Translations under genes and position numbers: made by a program
Notes under the pieces: generated by a model
What the model was told of the DNA's origin: nothing
The model's input: the letters and a program-made list of their open reading frames with translations, nothing else
Database searches by the model: none
Source: Chryseosolibacter sp964532595
GTDB lineage: Bacteria; Bacteroidota; Bacteroidia; Cytophagales; Cyclobacteriaceae
Direction: 5' to 3'
Assembly: GCA_964532595.1 (NCBI GenBank)
Contig: CAZHIQ010000013.1
Coordinates: 1 to 64,000, forward strand
Length of the DNA: 64,000 bases
Shown here: one piece after another, positions 53,100-60,858 of the stretch
How the letters are laid out: every line of letters begins with the position of its first letter
How positions within the stretch are numbered: the stretch's first letter is position 1

Positions 53100-53915
53100 T
53101 TACTGCGCCGCATGGATCTTTTCGAGATCGTCGACATCGGTAACTGGCTCCAGGGGGTGTATTGCGCCATCCCTTTCGTCCAGCAAATAGAAAGTGTCAT
53201 TGTATTTGAGAACAGGCGTTGTGCCACGTTCAAAGCCTACGTTTATCACGGAATAGGCTGATGAGTCGAACGGTCCGTGGAGGTAGAGTAAATTTCCTTC
53301 ATACTGGTAATGGAAGGTGTTTTTGCTTTCTCCAACGGCTACAACGCGCAGTGATCGCCTCGCGGGGCCCGCGGGCGGAACAGGTTTTTGAGCGAGTGAA
53401 GGTCGGCTGTCTTCGGTACCCGCCGACGTTTGGTTCTTGTCAGGCTGAACAGAAACTTCAGGCGTGTGACGCGGCGCCTCTGCCTTCTTCTGGGACGGTT
53501 GCTCCCTGGCGGGTTCCACGGATTGTTCTGCAGCAGTCGATGTGGGCTGTTCTTCAACAGGCTTTTCAACACGTACCGGCTCCCTTATTGGAGCCTCAAC
53601 CGAGGCCGGCATAGCATCCTGGTTCTGATTCAGGTACCACATCGCACCCGCCGCGATGAACACGACCGCAACACCTACGGTTAGTTTTGTTCCAACAGAG
53701 TTGCCCTGCGAGGGGACCGGCACCTTGTTCAGCATCGCCTTCAATTCAGCTGCACGGGCCTGCCGTATTATCTCAACGACCTGTTTTTGCAGATCGTACT
53801 CGTTTTGCAGCGATGGGTCACCGTTGAGGCGAAGCTCAAAGGTCGACCGTTCCTCAGCGCTCATCCGGTTCGCGAGGTAATTGTCCAGTAATTCCAAATC
53901 CCGTTCTTCTGCCAT
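53100..53915 (-). CDS. Probable anti-sigma factor (membrane protein)
   Basis: This 271-residue protein has a cytoplasmic acidic helical N-terminus (LLDNYLANRMSAEERSTFE), with the leucine/glutamate pattern of anti-sigma domains without a zinc HCC motif. One membrane helix follows near 77-96 (TVGVAVVFIAAGAMWYL), then a Pro/Glu/Lys-rich linker at about 100-190 and a beta-rich periplasmic end (NTFHYQYEGNLLYLHGPFDS). It starts 4 bases after the ECF sigma gene, as anti-sigma genes usually do. It may release the sigma factor on an envelope signal. Confidence 0.75.
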   Translation of the reverse strand: MAEERDLELLDNYLANRMSAEERSTFELRLNGDPSLQNEYDLQKQVVEIIRQARAAELKAMLNKVPVPSQGNSVGTKLTVGVAVVFIAAGAMWYLNQNQDAMPASVEAPIREPVRVEKPVEEQPTSTAAEQSVEPAREQPSQKKAEAPRHTPEVSVQPDKNQTSAGTEDSRPSLAQKPVPPAGPARRSLRVVAVGESKNTFHYQYEGNLLYLHGPFDSSAYSVINVGFERGTTPVLKYNDTFYLLDERDGAIHPLEPVTDVDDLEKIHAAQ

Positions 53916-53919
53916 GATG

Positions 53920-54483
53920 TTAATCTAAAAAGTCCTGCTCCGAATATTGCGATTTCACCAACTCGTCCAGTTTCTTCTTGCACTTGTACTTCTTCGTCTT
54001 GGCTGTATCGGTGTTCGCGAACCCCAGCTTCTCCGCGATGTCCTGCATAGACATCTCGTCGAAATAGTAATACATTAAAACTCTCTTACAGGTCTCGCCC
54101 AGTTGATCCATGCACTGGGCGATGATCTTCACTTTTTCAGATGTCTCCATGTCTATCGACACGGACGAATCCTTTTCTTCATTGGAAAGGCGCTTTTTCC
54201 GGTCCAGCTCTTTCCGCCAAAGGTTCTGGCAGATACTGTAAATGTAGGTACTGATCTTGGAGGTGAGGACCAGGTTACCCGACCGTGCCTTTTGCCAGAA
54301 GACTATGAGCGCTTCCTGATAAATATCGCGCGCCTCGTCCTCTGTTCCACTATTGGTGATGACAAGCTTGGTCATCATCCGATAGTATTTCTTGTACAAC
54401 AGCTCCAGCGCCTTCTCATCGCCTCCCTGGATCCTTTTAAAGATCTCCTTCTCATTGATGCCGGAGCCTGATCTGAATACCAT
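53920..54483 (-). CDS. ECF-type RNA polymerase sigma factor
   Basis: This 187-residue protein has region 2 (FKRIQGGDEKALELLYKKYY, DEARDIYQEALIVFWQKA, ISTYIYSICQNLWRKELDRK) and region 4 (CMDQLGETCKRVLMYYYFDEMSMQDIAEKLGF). The helix-turn-helix is intact. It should direct a small regulon, probably including its own operon; the neighbouring gene product is the likely anti-sigma factor. The gap upstream holds several small palindromes. Confidence 0.92.
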   Translation of the reverse strand: MVFRSGSGINEKEIFKRIQGGDEKALELLYKKYYRMMTKLVITNSGTEDEARDIYQEALIVFWQKARSGNLVLTSKISTYIYSICQNLWRKELDRKKRLSNEEKDSSVSIDMETSEKVKIIAQCMDQLGETCKRVLMYYYFDEMSMQDIAEKLGFANTDTAKTKKYKCKKKLDELVKSQYSEQDFLD

Positions 54484-54533
54484 TGTAATAGGGCTTAGTA
54501 ACCTCGGTCGTTAACTTGTTTTATGTTATTTAT

Positions 54534-54665
54534 CGACGAAAAACGTCGTTTGTCGGTAAATCGCGACTTTCCTCACGGATAATTTTCTTTTCACATCGCC
54601 GAAAAATCGGGAAGTGAGAATAAGATACTGACTTTAGCGATAAAAAAGCGATTGCCGGCGGCAAT
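54534..54665. promoter_or_regulatory. Palindrome-rich gap upstream of the ECF sigma gene
   Basis: The 274-base gap has no gene. It holds CGACG-AAAAA-CGTCG (54534-54548), CCGA-AAAA-TCGG (54599-54610) and ATTGCC-GGC-GGCAAT (54651-54665). No primary-sigma box for the ECF gene is clear, so control by its own sigma factor or by these sites is possible. Confidence 0.35.
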
Positions 54666-54710
54666 AAAGGCGGATTCTTTACACGCGTACGTTGACATTG
54701 ACATCAAAAA

Positions 54711-54740
54711 TAAAAAAAGCCCCGATTATTCGGGGCTTTT
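54711..54740 (-). terminator. Rho-independent terminator of hppA
   Basis: The stem AAAAGCCCCGA/TCGGGGCTTTT with a TTAT loop is followed on the minus strand by TTTATTTTT. It lies 18 bases after the hppA stop. Confidence 0.9.
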
Positions 54741-54757
54741 GAAAACCAGCGTGTTCA

Positions 54758-56944
54758 TCAGTGTTTGTCGGTATGGGGTGCCGACATCACGATTTCAGTC
54801 TTTTTTTCCACTGTTTCCTTTGCTTCAGCAGCGCCATGGGGCGTTTCTGCAATGTGGGGGGCGATGATAAGGGCCACGATAGATGTAAGCTTTATCAGGA
54901 TATTCATGGAAGGACCCGAAGTATCTTTAAAGGGATCTCCCACGGTGTCGCCCGTTACAGAAGCTTTGTGAGGTTCCGACTTCTTGTAGAACATCTCGCC
55001 GTTGATCTCGACGCCTTTTTCGAACGACTTCTTGGCGTTATCCCAGGCACCCCCGGCGTTCGACTGGAACATACCCATCAATACGCCTGAAACGGTAATA
55101 CCGGCCAGCATTCCGCCTAACACCTCGGGGCCGAACGAGAAGCCCACGATAGCAGGAGCAAGCAGGGCAATTGCACCGGGAGCAATCATTTCTCGCAGCG
55201 AAGCTTTGGTTGAGATGGCTACACACTTTTCGTATTCAGGTTTTGCCTTGTATTCCATGATACCCGGAATCTCGCGGAATTGGCGGCGAACTTCGTTGAC
55301 CATATCCATGGCTGCACGACCTACGGCAGCAATGGCCAGTGACGAGAAGATAAAGGGAATCATACCCCCTACAAACAAGCCGGCGAGGACTTCAGCATTG
55401 TAGATGTTAATAGCATCGATACCCGACACGCCAACAAACGCAGCGAACAACGCGAGCGAAGTAAGGGCTGCTGAGGCAATAGCAAAGCCTTTACCGGTCG
55501 CTGCTGTGGTGTTTCCTACAGCGTCGAGGTTATCGGTGCGATGACGCACTTCTTCAGGAAGTTGGCTCATTTCGGCAATACCACCGGCATTGTCCGCGAT
55601 AGGACCGAACGCATCAATGGCAAGCTGCATCGCGGTGGTAGCCATCATACCCGATGCGGCAATTGCTACACCGTACAGACCCGCTACCCAATAAGAAGAA
55701 ACAATCCCTCCGGCGAGTACCAGGATGGGAAGTACGGTTGATTCCATCCCAACGGAAAGTCCACCGATAATATTCGTTGCGTGACCGGTACCTGATTGCT
55801 TGATGATAGACAGAACCGGGCGGCGTCCCATTCCTGTGTAGTATTCGGTGATCATACTCATCAGCGCGCCGACCACAAGACCAATTACAATTGCGTAGAA
55901 CACATCAAGAGATGTGAAGGTCACGCCGCGATGGGTAAGGGTTTCAGGCAGTAACAGGGTTACTGCGAAGTATGAAGCAATTGCTGTCAGGATAATAGAT
56001 GACCAGTTTCCAATGTTTAATGCGCCCTGAACACTGTCAGTCTCGTTCTTAATTCGGACGAACCAGGTTCCGACGATGGAGAAAATGAGACCCAGGCCGG
56101 CAATGACCATGGGAAGGATGATCGGAGACAATCCTCCGTAATTATCACCGGCGGCGTTGATTTCCTGGCCGAGTACCATAGTGGCCAGGATCGTCGCCAC
56201 GTATGAACCAAAGAGATCGGCTCCCATACCGGCAACATCACCTACGTTATCACCTACGTTGTCGGCGATGGTTGCGGGGTTGCGTACGTCGTCTTCCGGA
56301 ATACCGGCTTCCACTTTACCAACGAGGTCGGCGCCGACGTCAGCGGCCTTTGTATAGATACCGCCACCTACGCGTGCGAAGAGGGCGATCGATTCAGCGC
56401 CAAGGGAAAACCCGGCAAGGACTTCGATAGCGCGTTTCATTTCGACACCCGTGAGGGCTGCACCTTCGGGGACGAAGATCTGGTAAAGGATGATGAACAA
56501 GGCTCCCATACCGAGAACCGCGATACCGGCCACACCGATACCCATGACCGAACCACCGGTGAACGACACACGGAGGGCTTTAGCAAGACTGCTGCGCGCA
56601 GCCTGCGTGGTACGCACGTTGGCCGCCGTGGCGATTTTCATTCCGATGTAACCAGCAAGAGCCGATAATACGGCACCAATGACGAATGAAACGGCGATAA
56701 GGGGGTGGGAGTCTTCTACCAGAGTACCTGACCAACCGAGCAATATTGCTGTAATCACGGCAAAGTAGGCGAGTATCTTCCATTCTGCTCTCAGGAAGGC
56801 CATTGCGCCGCGGGCAATGTAGCCTGCTAGCTCCTGCATGTTGGCGTCACCTTTATCCTGCTTATTGACCCAGGCCGACTTTATTGCCATAGCCACTAAA
56901 CCAAGTGCACCCAGTGCAGGAATTAGATAAACAATATTGTCCAT
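54758..56944 (-). CDS. hppA: Membrane-bound ion-translocating pyrophosphatase
   Basis: This 728-residue protein of about 16 helices has the pyrophosphate-site motifs GGGIYTKAADVGADLVGKVE and DNVGDNVGDVAGMGADLFGSY. It hydrolyses PPi and pumps H+ or Na+ across the inner membrane. The stretch VGNTTAATGKGFAIASAAL has Ala where K+-independent enzymes carry Lys, so it is probably K+-dependent; Na+ against H+ specificity cannot be decided by eye. It stands alone, with a terminator after it and an unusual hairpin before it. Confidence 0.95.
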   Translation of the reverse strand: MDNIVYLIPALGALGLVAMAIKSAWVNKQDKGDANMQELAGYIARGAMAFLRAEWKILAYFAVITAILLGWSGTLVEDSHPLIAVSFVIGAVLSALAGYIGMKIATAANVRTTQAARSSLAKALRVSFTGGSVMGIGVAGIAVLGMGALFIILYQIFVPEGAALTGVEMKRAIEVLAGFSLGAESIALFARVGGGIYTKAADVGADLVGKVEAGIPEDDVRNPATIADNVGDNVGDVAGMGADLFGSYVATILATMVLGQEINAAGDNYGGLSPIILPMVIAGLGLIFSIVGTWFVRIKNETDSVQGALNIGNWSSIILTAIASYFAVTLLLPETLTHRGVTFTSLDVFYAIVIGLVVGALMSMITEYYTGMGRRPVLSIIKQSGTGHATNIIGGLSVGMESTVLPILVLAGGIVSSYWVAGLYGVAIAASGMMATTAMQLAIDAFGPIADNAGGIAEMSQLPEEVRHRTDNLDAVGNTTAATGKGFAIASAALTSLALFAAFVGVSGIDAINIYNAEVLAGLFVGGMIPFIFSSLAIAAVGRAAMDMVNEVRRQFREIPGIMEYKAKPEYEKCVAISTKASLREMIAPGAIALLAPAIVGFSFGPEVLGGMLAGITVSGVLMGMFQSNAGGAWDNAKKSFEKGVEINGEMFYKKSEPHKASVTGDTVGDPFKDTSGPSMNILIKLTSIVALIIAPHIAETPHGAAEAKETVEKKTEIVMSAPHTDKH

Positions 56945-56976
56945 ACGTTTTGAGAATAATTGATCCAGGTTTATGG

Positions 56977-57005
56977 TAAAAAAACCATCCGGAGACCCGG
57001 ATGGT
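56977..57005 (-). terminator. Terminator-like hairpin in the hppA leader
   Basis: A 9-base stem ACCATCCGG/CCGGATGGT with a 4-base loop (plus-strand 56984-56992 and 56997-57005) is followed on the minus strand by a T7 run. It could end the thioesterase operon, but the best hppA promoter lies upstream of it, so it could also act as an attenuator. Confidence 0.7.
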
Positions 57006-57020
57006 CGCTAAAAATCTGCG

Positions 57021-57051
57021 CAAAGATAGAATAAGTCGCAAAACACCCAAA
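57021..57051 (-). promoter_or_regulatory. Probable promoter of hppA
   Basis: On the minus strand TTTG (57048-57051) and TATCTTTG (57021-57028) are separated by 19 bases, an exact match to the Bacteroidota consensus. Transcription would start near 57014, about 70 bases before hppA and just before the hairpin at 56977-57005. Confidence 0.55.
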
Positions 57052-57111
57052 CGAAAGGATGTTCATGGCGCTTACTTTATCGCGGATTTCCGCGGTTTTG
57101 CTACCCTTGTA

Positions 57112-57492
57112 TCAGACACCGAACATCTGGCGGAGGGCCGCCCACAGCATCTTCTTTTTCTGGTCATCAAAGGCGGAAAGGTCATCCGCACGAATTACAT
57201 TAAAGGACCCGCGGGCGGTCACCTGATAGAGAGGAATATCCGATGCCCAGTCACAGCCAAAAAGCAATACGCGGGAGGGGCCCCACATACGCAGTGAGTC
57301 AAAGCTTCCTTTTGAAAGGTCGGCAATCCCTGCTGAGTCGGGGTTTACATGAACTGACCCCAGAATCCTGAAGAGCAGCGCCTGCTCGTCCGCGGAATAA
57401 CTATCCCATGGACCTGACAGCCCTACGGCTACAGGATAGCTGAAGCGATAGAGTTCTTCGGGATAGAGATGGGGCAGGACTTTGGCGATCAC
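57112..57492 (-). CDS. Protein of unknown function
   Basis: This 126-residue soluble protein has no motif I can assign. Features are an aromatic N-terminal half (LYPEELYRFSYPVAVGLSGPWD), VLLFGCDW in the middle and a Lys-rich end (DDQKKKMLWAALRQMFGV). The start overlaps the thioesterase stop (ATGA), so it is translationally coupled to it. The end LWAALRQMF resembles short C-terminal peptide tails that bind partner proteins, but this is only an impression. Confidence 0.75.
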   Translation of the reverse strand: MIAKVLPHLYPEELYRFSYPVAVGLSGPWDSYSADEQALLFRILGSVHVNPDSAGIADLSKGSFDSLRMWGPSRVLLFGCDWASDIPLYQVTARGSFNVIRADDLSAFDDQKKKMLWAALRQMFGV

Positions 57493-58028
57493 TTATCGAC
57501 TTGTTTTATATTAAACAGGGATTTCAGCTCCAGGGCGTCATCGGGTTTCATCCGGTTCGACAACACGAGCCGCAGCTGCCGGCGGCGTAGCGCACCCTCG
57601 TAAAGTTCTCGTTCTTCTTCCGTTTCGGGAACAAGTTCGGGTACTTGTGTCGGTCGGCCTTCAGCATCTACAGCGACAAAGGTGAAATATGCGCTGTTGC
57701 TGTCAATCTTTCGTCCCGAAGGAATATCTTCAGCCTCGACCAGGATGCGAACCTCCATAGATGAGGTGAAAGCCCGCGTAACATGTGCGCGCAAAGTAAC
57801 AACATTACCCAGATGAATCGGGTGTTTGAATGAAATATTGTCGACCGATGCGGTAACCACGGTACAGTTCGCGTGTTTCTGCGCCGAGATAGCCGATACG
57901 ATGTCCATCCAGTGCATCAGTCGTCCTCCCATCAGATTATTCAAGGTATTCGTATCGTTGGGGAGAACGAGCTCCGTCATGCTTACAAAAGAATCCTTCG
58001 GCGTCTTCGTCTTCTTTGTCATCGTCAT
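57489..58028 (-). CDS. Acyl-CoA thioesterase (hotdog fold)
   Basis: This 179-residue protein has one hotdog domain of the YciA/BACH type: ELVLPNDTNTLNNLMGGRLMHWMD with the catalytic-site Asn/Asp region, DNISFKHPIHLGNVVTLRA and SSMEVRILVEAED. It hydrolyses acyl-CoA thioesters. The C-terminal 35 residues are Arg-rich. It is coupled to the unknown gene 57112-57492. Confidence 0.9.
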   Translation of the reverse strand: MTMTKKTKTPKDSFVSMTELVLPNDTNTLNNLMGGRLMHWMDIVSAISAQKHANCTVVTASVDNISFKHPIHLGNVVTLRAHVTRAFTSSMEVRILVEAEDIPSGRKIDSNSAYFTFVAVDAEGRPTQVPELVPETEEERELYEGALRRRQLRLVLSNRMKPDDALELKSLFNIKQVDK

Positions 58029-58128
58029 CAGGTTAGTTGACCGCCCGTCCTTATTAACGATCGTGTCCGAAGCATTTATAACGTTTGCAGAGCGGACAAA
58101 GGCGGGTGTTCACAAAAATCAGAAAAAA

Positions 58129-58135
58129 TACTTTG
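58129..58135 (+). promoter_or_regulatory. Possible -7 promoter element of the threonine operon
   Basis: TACTTTG is one base shorter than TAnnTTTG and lies 40 bases before the leader peptide start. The -33 region is weak. Confidence 0.3.
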
Positions 58136-58174
58136 GAAACAACTGGGCCTTTTCATTAATTCGGTCCGCAAAAC

Positions 58175-58282
58175 ATGAAAGCAGGCATTAACCATTCGTT
58201 CCTTCTTCCTCAAACCCCGTCTCGCGGGGTAGCCTGTTCGATCGTTACTATTACCACAACGACCACCACCATTACGGGGTAA
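58175..58282 (+). CDS. thrL: Threonine operon leader peptide (attenuator)
   Basis: A 35-codon frame (ATG at 58175, TAA at 58280-58282) lies 127 bases before thrA. The first part is ordinary (MKAGINHSFLLPQTPSRGVA); the last 13 codons read IVTITTTTTTITG, with eight Thr and two more Ile. All four Thr codons are used. This is the pattern of E. coli thrL, whose Thr/Ile codons sense charged tRNA levels for thrABC. The gene is named by analogy. The codons lie between hairpins that can pair in alternative ways. No strong ribosome-binding site is seen, as is usual in this phylum. Confidence 0.85.
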   Translation: MKAGINHSFLLPQTPSRGVACSIVTITTTTTTITG

Positions 58283-58399
58283 CCCGTAGTTGCACGCCTT
58301 TGGCCAGTGTCATTCCAGGTAACGACCGGCCGCTCAAACAAGAATCAAATCAACTCCACGACTTCGGTCGTAACACATTGAAAGTTTATCCCTTTAATG
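58214..58399 (+). promoter_or_regulatory. Attenuator RNA structures of the threonine operon
   Basis: Seen by pairing bases. Hairpin A is ACCCCG/CGGGGT (58214-58219, 58225-58230). Hairpin B is TACGGG/CCCGTA around the leader stop (58273-58278, 58283-58288). A competing stem pairs ACCCCGT (58214-58220) with ACGGGGT (58274-58280), so it excludes A and B. Hairpin C is ACGAC-TTCG-GTCGT (58358-58371), which competes with a stem 58322-58329/58364-58371. A weak AU-rich hairpin at 58376-58384/58392-58399 ends 10 bases before thrA. No classic T-run follows, so control may be on translation or through Rho instead of an intrinsic terminator. Confidence 0.6.
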
Positions 58400-58409
58400 A
58401 TTTGTTAAC

Positions 58410-60857
58410 ATGAAGGTTTTAAAGTTTGGTGGCTCCTCCGTCGCGAGCCCCGCACGAGTTCGTTCCGTAATCGATATTCTTCAACCTTACCTTTCAGGGC
58501 GCGTTGCTGTCGTGTTCTCAGCATTTGGTGGCGTGACCGATGAATTGATTTCTGTCAGTACGCTGGCGCTTGATGGCGACCCCGACTATCGTCAGCGCAT
58601 AGCTGCATTGGAGAAAAGACACCTTGACGCCGTGCGTGAACTGATCAGTGTACAAAAGCAAAGCAGTATCCTGGCGCAGGTCAAAATAACCATCAATGAA
58701 CTCGAAGATGTTCTTCACGGCGTTTATCTCGTCAAGGAGCGAACCGCGCGCACGCTGGACTATATCATGAGTTTCGGTGAACGTCTTTCCGCGTATATCA
58801 TTTCGGAAGCGATGAAAGACCGCGGTATCGCGGCCGAGTATCTCGACGCCCGAACGGTTATTGTCACTGACCGCAACTTCGGGTACGCGAAAGTCAACTT
58901 CGTGGCCACTAACAGCAATATTACCAACCACTTTGCCGCACATAAGGCGGTTCAGATTATTACGGGATTCATCGCTACCGCGGAAACGGGAGAGACAACA
59001 ACTCTCGGACGCAGTGGCTCGGACTACACTGCGGCCATTTTTGCCGCCGCGCTCCAAGCCGAAGCGCTGGAGATTTGGACGGATGTCGACGGAATGATGA
59101 CGGCTGATCCACGTATGGTGAAGAAGGCGTTTACCGTACCCCAGATGAGCTATGAGGAAGCTATGGAGCTTTCGCACTTTGGCGCCAAAGTAATATTCCC
59201 GGCTACCATGCAGCCGGCGATGGTGAACCGCATCCCGATCTGGATCAGAAATACGTTTAATCCTTCCTTCCCGGGAACGGTAATTCATGCGGAGTCGACA
59301 AATGGGAAATTGATTAAAGGGATTTCGTCGCTGAACGGCGTGTCGCTTATCAACATTCAGGGTAGTGGTCTCCTCGGGGTGGTCGGGGTGTCTATGCGAC
59401 TTTTTGCAACACTCGCCCGTGAAAATATAAATGTCATTCTCATCAGCCAGGCTTCATCGGAGCATTCAATCTGCCTCGCGGTGGAAACCCGCGCCGCAGC
59501 CGATGCCCGGCGTGCAATTGAGAAAGAGTTTGACTATGAAATAAGAAACGAGGAGATCGACGAAGTGGCGATCGAAGACGGACTTTCAATTGTGGCCGTC
59601 GTAGGTGACGGCATGAAGCACAGTCCCGGGACCAGCGGGCGCATGTTCTCGGCACTGGGTAAGAACGGTATTAACGTGGTGGCTATTGCTCAAGGATCGT
59701 CGGAGCGCAATATCTCCGCCGTGGTGCGACAGACCGATATTGCCAAGGCGCTGAACGCCCTGCACGAGGCATTCTTCCTCTCTGATCGGAAGCTGCTCAA
59801 TATCTACCTCGTGGGTACCGGATTAATCGGTAGCGCACTGCTGGAGATGGTGCGTGATCAGTTTGAGAAACTGGCGGAGGAGAATCTTCTGGAGGTAACC
59901 TTCGTTGCCGTGGCCAACAGCAAGAAAATGCTCTTTGCTGATGATGGGCTCGACCTCGATGGATGCGTCGATGACATGAAGTCGTCGGGCGAACCCATGC
60001 AAATGAGCGCCTTCGTTGAGAAAATGGTTGCCCTGAACAAGCCAAACAGTATTTTTGTCGATTGTACTTCGAGCGAAGAGGTAACGGAACACTATGCTGA
60101 AATTCTTGAGGCCAATATTTCTATTGTAACGCCTAACAAGAAGGCAAACTCCGGTACGTTTGAGCGATACAAGCAATTGCGGGCAACTGCCTTCAAGCGC
60201 GGAGTGAAGTTCCTTTACGAAACGAACGTTGGTGCCGGTCTTCCGGTTATCAATACTCTGAACGATCTGCTGCTCAGTGGCGACAAGGTTATTCGGATCG
60301 AGGGCGTACTCAGCGGAACGCTGAATTATATCTTCAGTTCGTTTACCGAGGGGCGTCGGTTCAGTGAGGTTGTCCGCGAAGCCAAGGCCAAGGGTTATAC
60401 GGAGCCCGATCCGCGCGATGACCTCAGCGGTATGGATGTCGCCAGAAAAATCCTGATTTTGTCGCGGGAAACAGGGCTGCCGGTGGAACTGAAAGAGGTT
60501 GCTGTCGAAAATTTGGTTCCTGAAGATTGTCGCGGGGAGATGTCGGTCGACGAATTTATGGCGGCGCTTGCACGCCACGACGACGCATTTGAAAAGATGC
60601 GTGCGGAAGCGGCTTCACGCGGTGAAAAGCTCCGCTACATGGCTGTACTGGAGAACAATACGGTTCGTGTGCAGCTAAGTAGTGTTGACGAACAGCATCC
60701 GTTTTATTCGCTATCGGGAAGTGATAACATTATCCTGCTGACGACGGAGCGATACAACGACCGTCCGATGGTGATCCGCGGGCCAGGGGCCGGGGCTGCG
60801 GTGACAGCGGCAGGAGTATTTGCTGATATTATTCGCATCGGTCATTACGCCAGGTAA
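58410..60857 (+). CDS. thrA: Bifunctional aspartokinase / homoserine dehydrogenase
   Basis: This 815-residue fusion has an aspartokinase domain at about 1-290 (VLKFGGSSVASPARVRSVI, GRSGSDYTAAIFAAALQAE, DVDGMMTADPRMV), two ACT regions at about 300-450 that sense amino acids, and a homoserine dehydrogenase domain at about 465-815 (YLVGTGLIGSALLEMV, VTPNKKANSG, GAGLPVINTLNDLLLSGD, EPDPRDDLSGMDVARKILIL). It performs the first and third steps from aspartate to threonine. The ATG at 58410 follows the leader attenuator. thrB starts one base after its stop. Confidence 0.97.
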   Translation: MKVLKFGGSSVASPARVRSVIDILQPYLSGRVAVVFSAFGGVTDELISVSTLALDGDPDYRQRIAALEKRHLDAVRELISVQKQSSILAQVKITINELEDVLHGVYLVKERTARTLDYIMSFGERLSAYIISEAMKDRGIAAEYLDARTVIVTDRNFGYAKVNFVATNSNITNHFAAHKAVQIITGFIATAETGETTTLGRSGSDYTAAIFAAALQAEALEIWTDVDGMMTADPRMVKKAFTVPQMSYEEAMELSHFGAKVIFPATMQPAMVNRIPIWIRNTFNPSFPGTVIHAESTNGKLIKGISSLNGVSLINIQGSGLLGVVGVSMRLFATLARENINVILISQASSEHSICLAVETRAAADARRAIEKEFDYEIRNEEIDEVAIEDGLSIVAVVGDGMKHSPGTSGRMFSALGKNGINVVAIAQGSSERNISAVVRQTDIAKALNALHEAFFLSDRKLLNIYLVGTGLIGSALLEMVRDQFEKLAEENLLEVTFVAVANSKKMLFADDGLDLDGCVDDMKSSGEPMQMSAFVEKMVALNKPNSIFVDCTSSEEVTEHYAEILEANISIVTPNKKANSGTFERYKQLRATAFKRGVKFLYETNVGAGLPVINTLNDLLLSGDKVIRIEGVLSGTLNYIFSSFTEGRRFSEVVREAKAKGYTEPDPRDDLSGMDVARKILILSRETGLPVELKEVAVENLVPEDCRGEMSVDEFMAALARHDDAFEKMRAEAASRGEKLRYMAVLENNTVRVQLSSVDEQHPFYSLSGSDNIILLTTERYNDRPMVIRGPGAGAAVTAAGVFADIIRIGHYAR

Positions 60858-60858
60858 T

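Noticed and set aside
59823..60578. A 251-codon minus-strand frame opposite thrA
   Set aside because: It lies within the homoserine dehydrogenase domain of thrA and has no motif or promoter.
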